DNA of 13,903 nucleotides, from contig LSYV01000041.1 in assembly GCA_001584585.1 (NCBI GenBank), positions 679,709 through 693,611 of the forward strand. The letters run 5' to 3'. Every line of letters begins with the position of its first letter. Position 1 is the stretch's first letter. Made by a program: the position numbers and the translations under genes. The notes below the pieces were generated by a model. It saw nothing but the letters and a program-made list of their open reading frames with translations, was not told the origin of the DNA and did not search any database. Source of the stretch: Gonium pectorale (Eukaryota > Chlorophyta > Chlorophyceae > Chlamydomonadales > Volvocaceae). Below are positions 8,536 to 13,903 of this stretch, one piece after another.

Positions 8536-11500
8536 CTGGGATGGGTGGGGGACGGCGTTAGCGACGGCGTGAAGCGTTAACAGTAGAGGAGCCTTGCGGG
8601 GTGGGGGTGGACGAAGGGGTTGGCACCAGCACACACGGCCCTTGCAGGGACATCACCCCTTCGACTACCTCTGGAGCTGGGTCCTACAACGACACCATCA
8701 CTTTCGCGCTTACTCTCGTTTTGTTTCAACACGGTCCTTCACAACATCGCCGTGTCCTCTTCTCTCGCCTTTGTTCAAGAGGTGAATACCGTTTGAAAAA
8801 ATGAAATCTGCAGAGAAAGAGGGAGCCTGAATACCGTTTGCACAGCGGCGCTCACGCGTGGGGCGCACGTCTTGCCCGGCCCGTCCCCACATGCCCGCGT
8901 CGGAGCCCGCGGGCAGCTCCTGGCCGCCCGAAAAATACGGCATATGCCCTGGCGAAAGCCCAACCCCCACCCCACCCCCTGCGCATGCTGAACCCGCCCC
9001 CCAGGCCATTCCCCGGGTGGTTGGGGCCCTCCTTCTACCACGTCGGTATGCAATCCGGTGTCCGCGACGCGACCCGTTTCCCTTCTTCACTACCCCCCTC
9101 CAGGCCCCATGCCGGGTGGTGCTCCAGGCCTGTGGTGGAGGTACTGCAACGGGGCGCGGCTAAGAGGCGTGTGGGCAGCGTCTTCGCCGGACTCTGGGCG
9201 CGCGCAGCACAGCGCTCGGGCTTTCGGAGCGCTAAGCGCCTGCGCTTAGGCCGGACACGTCAGGAGCAAGACGGAAGCCGAGCGCCCACGGCCGGAGTAC
9301 CGGAGTGTGACGGGGCGCTGATTTTTCCGAATCTACGGGATCCCAGCCTGGTCCCAGGCCTCTCGATTGGGCCCTCTTCAGAGCCCTAGTAGGGCTCGTC
9401 GACCATCGCTCATCCATACCAGCTGGGCTGCTGCTGGTGCCGAGAGTACCTCAGAACTCGCCCCCATTGATAATCGGCCGCCGCCACCAACGGTCTTTCA
9501 CCAAGCACGCTGTCCCTTTCCTCCAGGCCCCGCGGTTAGATGCCGCGCGTTGCCGCCGGCTCCCCGTCTCCTGCAGACGACCCCCGCCCCGCCCCGCCCC
9601 GCCCCGTCGCCGCCCCGCACGCCCGCCGCCGCTCACCGCTCCTCGGGGCAGCGCTCCCCCGCCAGCAGCACCAGCCGCTCCGCCGCCGCCCGCGCGCGCC
9701 GCATGTCGCCCGCGCCGGGGCTGGTCCAGATGCCGCGCTCCAGCCGCCACGCGGCGACCTGGGGCCGGCGGCGTGGCGGTGGTGGCGCTGGCGGTGTGGT
9801 GCCGTGCAGGTTAGGCGGCAGGTTGGGGCAAATCATTAGACTGCCCGACCTGTTCAATATGCTGTCGCCGGCTATCTTAACTACGAGAGGACACGCACCT
9901 GCGCGATGGCCGCCAGCACCGCCGAACCCTCCTCGCCAATGGCGGACTTGGCGGCGGACCTGCGCGCGCGCACAGCACGGGGCCACCGCACGGCACGGGG
10001 TCACCGCACGGCACGGGGTCACCGCACGGCACGGGGTCACCGCACGGCACGGGGTCACCGCACGGCACGGGGTCACCGCACGGCACGGGTGCCGCGAGAT
10101 GGATGGCGGGAGGGAGGGGGGATGCGTGCCTTTCAGAATGTTGGTCACAGCGGCGGCGGCCGGGTTCGTTGGAGCCCAGCTGCTCGGTTTCGGGGCTGAC
10201 ATCAGCACGTGGGGCGGGCGAGAGCCGGGAGGGGGGCCCACCCCCGGTCGCTCGAGCATTGTTCTGCGCAACCCCTCCCCTTCCCCCCACCCCTCCCCCG
10301 ACCCTTCACACGTTGCCAACACCCTGCCCGCACTGCAATCAGAGTTCCAGACCGGCACAAACACAGACTAAGTGTGCTGCACCCTGACCCACGGGTCGGC
10401 GCCCCACGCTATATCCGCCTCCCGCCATCCTCGTCCCCGCCCCGCCCGGTCCTCCTCAAAGATGAGTGGCCCACACCTGACCCCCCCGTGGCTGCCCACC
10501 TGAACCCCCCGTAGCTGCCCACCTAAACCCCCCGTGGCTGCCCACCTTACCCCTCCGTGGCTGCCCACCTAAACCCCCCGTGGCTGCCCACCTCACTCCC
10601 CCGTGGCTGCCCACCTGACTCCCCCGTGGCTGCCCACCTGAACCCCCCGTGGCTGCCCACCGCGCCCGGGTACGCCGCGTCCACGCCCGTGTCCCACGCG
10701 AACGGCCAGTAGGCGCGCTTTAGGTGCCGCAGCATCTCCACCAGCACCTGCGGCAGGCGCGGCAGTGCGCGGTAGGGGTGGTGGGGGCGGTGTTGGTGGT
10801 GCGGAGGGAGTGGGGTGGGGGGAGACTTGGGGAGCGGGAGCGGGAGCGGGAGCGGGAGCGGGGGCCGGGTCAGGGACCGACCCGCGGGACACTGTCACTC
10901 GGAGCAGATGCGGAGCTGCCGCGGTCCCCCCCTGCATGGAGGACTGGATCACCGGCGGATCACCGGCGGGTCACTGCATCTACACCCGCGCTCATCCGCG
11001 TGCGACATCCCCGCCCCCGCCCCCGCCCAAGGCCCAGATGCCCCACCCGACCCACGCAACCCACATCGCATCATCAATTCATCGTTACCCAAACGACCCG
11101 CCTCCGTGGAGGTGAGCTCCCTCTTGCTCCGCAGCTGCTCGTCTCTCGTTCCCTCTGACCCACCTCGCTGGTGGTGGTGTTAAGGGAGGGCAAAGGGAGG
11201 GGCCCGACCGCCGCCGCCGCCGTTCCGTGGGCCTCAGATCCAGCCCCGGCTCCGGCCCCTGGCTCTTCCCGCAGCGCCAGCGCCTCCCGGCTCAGCTCCG
11301 GCAGCGGCACGGCACGAGGCAGCGTCATGAAGCCCCTGCGAGGATGCGGCGGCAGCGGCGGCAGAAACGCGGAAGCAGCAGCAGGAGAGCGGTGAAGCAG
11401 CGCGCCACTGTCGGCGCCCGTTCCATCAAAGGTGTGGTCCCTTCCCCCCCACCCGCCGCTTGCTCGGCCCCCCCGGCTGCCTATCTACGATACCTTACGT

Positions 11501-13635
11501 CGCCGGTAGACCCCAACCCCGCCACAGCCCCGCCCCTGGCCCGTCTCGCCCCCAAACCAGCTCCGTGCCGCCCCTGCCCCGCCCCTGCCCCGCCCCGCCC
11601 CTCGCCAGCAGCCGCACCGCGTGTCGATGGCGGCGGCGCACGGCAGCGCCCCCCGCCCCAGCAGCCGGGCGCACACCTCCCCCAGCAGCAGCCCCATGGT
11701 AGCGGGGTGGCCCACGCGGCGTATCAGGGCCTGACGCGAGGAAGGCGGGAGGCGGGAGGGTTGGTTGCAAGCGCACATGCAGTGAAGGGGAAAGAGGGTA
11801 GGCAAAGCGCGCTCACGGGAGGGCGGCAGGAGAGGGGGGAGGGAGATGGCAGATGTGGGGTTGGGGACGGGTGCGACAGCCGGGTTGGGTTTGGTGGCCG
11901 GGGCGTGACACGCGGGCCTCTCCACACGCACACACCCACACACAAGTTACTTTGTTGGGTACATGGGCTCTGTTGGGTACATGGGCTGCCGGCTAGGATG
12001 TTTCTTCTGCGTGCCTGCCTGTCTCACACTCTCACACTGTCACGCATTGATCTTCTAGATCATATAGAACACACACACACACACTCCTCGCACCAAAGAG
12101 CACTGAGCCCCTCGCGAAGCGAAGGGGCTCACACACCGCCTGCCCCTGTGTGGCCCCTATGCCGTACCTCGTGCAGGTACCCGAGCCGCGCGTCCTCCCA
12201 CACCCCCGCGTGGTCCACCACAGAGCTGCGGGGGGGGGGGAGAGGAGGGTCTCGGGGTGGGGGGGGGAGGAGGGCGGTAGAGTGTGTGTGTGGAGGGATG
12301 GGTTGGGTTGGGGATGGGGGGCGCAGCGGGGGCCTCGGCTGGGTGGGTTGGGTGGAAGGCCGGCACACCGGCATCTGCTTGCACGCCTCGGTCGGGAAGG
12401 TGTGCTTCGAGCGCGCGCACGGGATGGCGCTGGCCGCCATGGCCAACATCTTCTTGAGGGCCGAGGGCATCAACGCGACCATCGCCGACGGCCAGCGGAC
12501 CAATTTCCTTGCGGCGATCACCGTGGACTGGGAGTTGACGGGAAAGGGGAATGAACACCGACGAGCTGGGCGCCAGCAGTCACGAACTGTCTCTCCGCGT
12601 GCTGCACGAACGTGACCATCTACAGCTCCCAGTCCACGGTGACCGCCGCAAGGAAATTGGTCCGCTGGCCATCGACGATGGTCGCGTTGATGTCCTCGAC
12701 CCTCAAAAAGATGTTGGCCATGGCGGCCAGCGCCATCAGGCTTGGGCTGGGGTTACTCTGTCCGCGGGCAGGCTGAACGATGGCCATCGGGCATGGGTTA
12801 ATAGACTCGTCCATGCGCAAAGGAGCAAAGGAACTTGGCTTGCGAGTGGGACGGGGGGCTGGGCCATGGTGAGGGTGGGAGGGCAGCGGCGGGCAGGGGT
12901 GGGCAGCGGCAGGCGGGTGAGGCGGGGCCGGGTGGGGGGGGGGGCCAGGGTGGGATGGGGTGGGAAGAAAGTAAAACAGATAAGGGGGGTGGGACGTGGG
13001 AGTGGGTGGGCGAGGCGGAGATACCGGTAGCGGGAGGAGGGCGGCGAGCGAGCCGTAAGGTGCGTGCATGGAGCGTGGTGTGCGTGCGGGCGCAACGGCG
13101 TCACAGATTTGCGCGAATTGTGGGGTTGTGAGGGTGGCTAGATAGTAAGATCGCCCCCCGCCCCCGGAAGAAAGTGCCCTGGCGATCCCGCACGTGCGTT
13201 ATGTGCGCATGTTTCCCAACATCCCGACATGCTGTTTTCCCCCCAACATGAAGCTCTCCTCACCTCCCGCCCCCACCGCCTGCCGATTCCGCCCCCACCT
13301 CAACTCCATGCCCCGCCCCGCTCCCCACCCCACCCACTTGGTCGGCAGGTTGGACCTGCCGTAATCGGGCACCCGGAACCCAACCTCCTCGAACAGAAAC
13401 CGCTCCACCACGCGCAGCGCCGCCGCCGCCTCGTGATCCGCCACGAGCCTCCCGCCGCCGTCGGGCCCTCCCGCCGCCACCGCCGCCGCCCCTGCAGGTG
13501 CGGCGGCGCCGGCGCCGCCCGGCACGCTGACCGCCGCCGCCGCCCTCCGCATGTCCCTGGCCGCCAGCTGCTCCGCCAGCCGGTCCACGCGCTCCAGCCA
13601 GGCGGCCACGGGGAAGGCCACCGTGGAGTGGGAGG
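8112..13635 (-). CDS. SirB1/transglutaminase-like protein with TPR-like tail, 5' end missing
   Basis: Eight exons read in phase: 13338-13635, 12168-12225, 11618-11730, 11164-11335, 10638-10747, 9899-9959, 9637-9758 and 8112-8535, giving 451 residues plus stop. VAAWLERVDRLAEQLAARDM and VVERFLFEEVGFRVPDYGRS match the start of the SirB1 N-terminal fold, where family members read as a helix then NRFLFEELGFRGN. YLHEALIRRVGHPATMGLLL then EVCARLLGRGALP follows the family pattern of hydrophobic helices after the RRxGxP motif. Further on, LERGIWTSPGAGDMRRARAA and RRDLAVLLVHCGELGAAATE resemble the TPR-like tail of SirB1. The protein ends KPLPLTW. I cannot identify catalytic residues, so activity is doubtful. 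The N-terminus is absent: the first exon enters in phase 1 and no upstream exon was found to 13903. The exact biochemical role is unknown. Confidence 0.7.
8536..9636 (-). other. 1.1-kb intron carrying a dispersed repeat
   Basis: Bounded by GTGAGC on the right and CATCCCAG on the left. It holds the second copy of the dispersed repeat and a pair of 13-bp direct repeats (8783-8795 and 8828-8840). I see no nested gene. Confidence 0.6.
8644..8733 (+). repeat. Dispersed repeat, copy 2
   Basis: Shares in-order blocks with 558-662 (GGGACATCACC, GGAGCTGGGTCCTAC, CCATCACTTTCGCGCT). It lies in an intron, antisense to the gene. Immediately right of it is a 22-bp segment (8804-8825) matching 7436-7457 at 20 of 22 positions. 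Confidence 0.7.
9637..9758 (-). CDS. SirB1-like gene, TPR-like exon
   Basis: Encodes VAAWRLERGIWTSPGAGDMR, then RARAAAERLVLLAGERCPEE. The acceptor is CGGCCCCAG and the donor is GAGCG|GTGAGC. The pattern resembles the first helix pair of the SirB1 TPR-like tail. Confidence 0.75.
9899..9959 (-). CDS. SirB1-like gene, 61-nt exon
   Basis: Encodes SAAKSAIGEEGSAVLAAIAQ between a GCGCGCAG acceptor and a GTGCGT donor. It joins in phase to the following exon. Identification rests on phase, splice signals and a coding-like frame. Confidence 0.6.
9975..10090. repeat. 18-bp minisatellite, six copies plus a partial
   Basis: The unit GCACGGGGTCACCGCACG is repeated from 9975 to 10082. Only the first copy differs (GGCC for GGTC), and a partial unit follows. 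It lies in the intron, ending about 15 bp from the acceptor of the 9899-9959 exon. Confidence 0.95.
10477..10660. repeat. 23-bp minisatellite made of splice-donor units, eight copies
   Basis: On the minus strand each unit runs GTGGGCAGCCACGG ... AG, so every junction reads AG|GTGGGC like a 5' splice site. Units differ at a few positions. The array begins exactly where the 10661-10747 coding segment stops being clearly conserved. Confidence 0.95.
10638..10747 (-). CDS. SirB1-like gene, exon ending in a repeat unit
   Basis: Encodes VLVEMLRHLKRAYWPFAWDT, then GVDAAYPGA and VGSHGGF. The acceptor is CTGCCGCAG. The end is chosen inside the 23-bp array: using the donor after its first unit gives TTCAG|GTGGGC and exit phase 2, as the next exon requires. 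The donor just before the array (10661) would exit in phase 0 and break the frame unless another exon intervenes. Confidence 0.6.
10830..10859. repeat. GGGAGC hexamer repeat, five copies
   Basis: Perfect hexamers in the intron between the 10747 and 11164 exon ends; read on the minus strand as Pro-Ala codons, but not part of an exon. Confidence 0.85.
11164..11335 (-). CDS. SirB1-like gene, exon with Pro/Leu and Gly/Ala linker
   Basis: Encodes GFMTLPRAVPLPELSREALA, a Gly/Ala-rich stretch, then PSLNTTTSE. The acceptor is ATCCTCGCAG and the donor is AGCGAG|GTGGGT. Entry phase 2 and exit phase 0 fit both neighbours. Confidence 0.65.
11618..11730 (-). CDS. SirB1-like gene, core helical exon
   Basis: Encodes ALIRRVGHPATMGLLLGEVC, then ARLLGRGALPCAAAIDT. 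It resembles the RRxGxP helix pair of SirB1 proteins. The acceptor is CGCGTCAG and the donor is ACGCG|GTGCGG. Confidence 0.75.
11953..11988. repeat. 18-bp tandem duplication
   Basis: TGTTGGGTACATGGGCT is present twice in a row (11953-11970 and 11971-11988), inside an intron. An (AC)8 run lies nearby at 12069-12084, and a stem-loop GAGCCCCT/AGGGGCTC at 12105-12130. Confidence 0.85.
12168..12225 (-). CDS. SirB1-like gene, exon encoding SVVDHAGVWEDARLGYLHE
   Basis: A 58-nt exon after a C-rich tract and CGCAG acceptor, with donor CACGAG|GTACGG. Entry phase 2 completes an Asn codon (AA+C) with the previous exon, reading LPTNSVVDHAGVW, and exit phase 0 matches the next exon. Confidence 0.7.
12226..13337 (-). 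other. 1.1-kb intron carrying a long inverted repeat
   Basis: Bounded by GTGGGT and a CCGCAG acceptor. Apart from the inverted repeat it contains G-rich simple sequence (12230-12350 and 12850-13030). No exon with family similarity lies in it. Confidence 0.6.
12423..12737. repeat. Long inverted repeat, two 115-bp arms and 85-bp spacer
   Basis: 12423-12537 is the reverse complement of 12623-12737 with seven substitutions and no gaps (108 of 115 identical). All seven differences are transitions. Each arm has an open frame, starting MALAAMANIFLR and ending TVDWEL, running toward the spacer. Transcribed as intron RNA, it would fold into a hairpin of about 115 bp. Confidence 0.95.
13338..13635 (-). 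CDS. SirB1-like gene, first visible exon
   Basis: Begins SHSTVAFPVAAWLERVDRLA. A low-complexity Ala/Gly insert (about 50 residues) follows, then LRVVERFLFEEVGFRVPDYG. The acceptor is CTCCGCGCAG and the donor is ACCAA|GTGGGT. Entry phase 1 shows that at least one exon lies upstream. Confidence 0.75.
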
Positions 13636-13903
13636 CTGCGCGGAGGGGCCGGGGGTGAAGGGCTCGGGTCCAGGGGTGAGGGGCCAGGGCCCAGGGGGCC
13701 AGGGGCGGTGCTCTGGGGCCCGAAACCCCCGTTAATGCTGGTCTATCTTGGTGACCATGCTTCCTTACCCAGCCCTCGGCCGGCCGGACTTCTCTACTAA
13801 GAATGCCTTCCAAAACCACTGCCCACCCCCGCGGCAGGGACGTCCTCGACCCCCGGGGCGCCTCAAGCGGTACGTTGGCTATGCGGCGCCAAGCACCAAA
13901 CCG
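13636..13903. other. Right edge, intron or upstream DNA of the SirB1-like gene
   Basis: A C/G-rich repetitive tract (CCCTGGCCCC-like on the minus strand) precedes the acceptor at 13636. A GTAAGG donor-like motif near 13768 has an in-frame stop 24 nt upstream in the needed phase. I therefore could not support an exon here. Confidence 0.4.

Noticed and set aside
7372..8580. 402-codon open frame on the plus strand
   Set aside because: It is composed of intergenic DNA and the antisense of the last SirB1-like exon. It has no recognisable motif, and high GC alone makes long open frames here.
9975..10090. Repetitive coding region (Arg/Gly/His or Cys/Arg/Ala repeats)
   Set aside because: It is an 18-bp minisatellite inside an intron, open in several frames only because 18 is a multiple of three. 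Flanking phases do not need it.
10477..10660. CRISPR-like array
   Set aside because: Units are contiguous 23-bp tandem copies without unique spacers, in a eukaryotic intron.
11227..12615. 462-codon open frame on the plus strand
   Set aside because: It runs through several exons and introns of the minus-strand gene, is low complexity and shows no family similarity. Only its part within the inverted repeat looks protein-like.

Overview
The window looks like nuclear DNA of a volvocine green alga (Chlamydomonas/Volvox lineage). It is very GC-rich, and its genes are split into short exons by GT-AG introns full of simple repeats. Minus-strand TGTAA motifs are present (the algal polyadenylation signal), and the first gene starts in an AAAAAATGTCG context. 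No bacterial operon, rRNA gene, CRISPR array or complete transposon is visible. All gene models were assembled by hand from splice motifs, reading phase and protein-family similarity.

Both recognisable genes lie on the minus strand in tandem. The first (6528 down to 1770) is a complete eight-exon gene for a cation diffusion facilitator zinc transporter of the ZnT/MTP1 type. The model gives 739 residues, with six membrane segments, two HxxxD metal sites and an exceptionally long histidine-rich cytosolic loop of about 375 residues. All exon phases agree. The only weak junction is the first intron, which seems to use a GC-AG pair.

The second gene (13635 down to 8112; its 5' end is missing or lies beyond the right edge) encodes at least 451 residues of a SirB1/transglutaminase-like protein with a TPR-like tail. 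It is assembled from eight phase-compatible exons. Its introns hold the most unusual DNA here: a 115-bp, 94%-identical inverted repeat that could fold into a long hairpin RNA; a 23-bp minisatellite that repeats a splice donor; an 18-bp minisatellite against the matching acceptor; and one copy of a dispersed repeat.

Region by region: 1-1769 is the presumed long 3' UTR/downstream region of the transporter and holds another copy of the dispersed repeat. 1770-6528 is the transporter gene. 6529-8111 is the spacer between the genes, with the transporter's upstream region and the 3' end of the second gene. 8112-13635 is the SirB1-like gene. 13636-13903 has no exon I could support. Nothing in the sequence links the two genes functionally.
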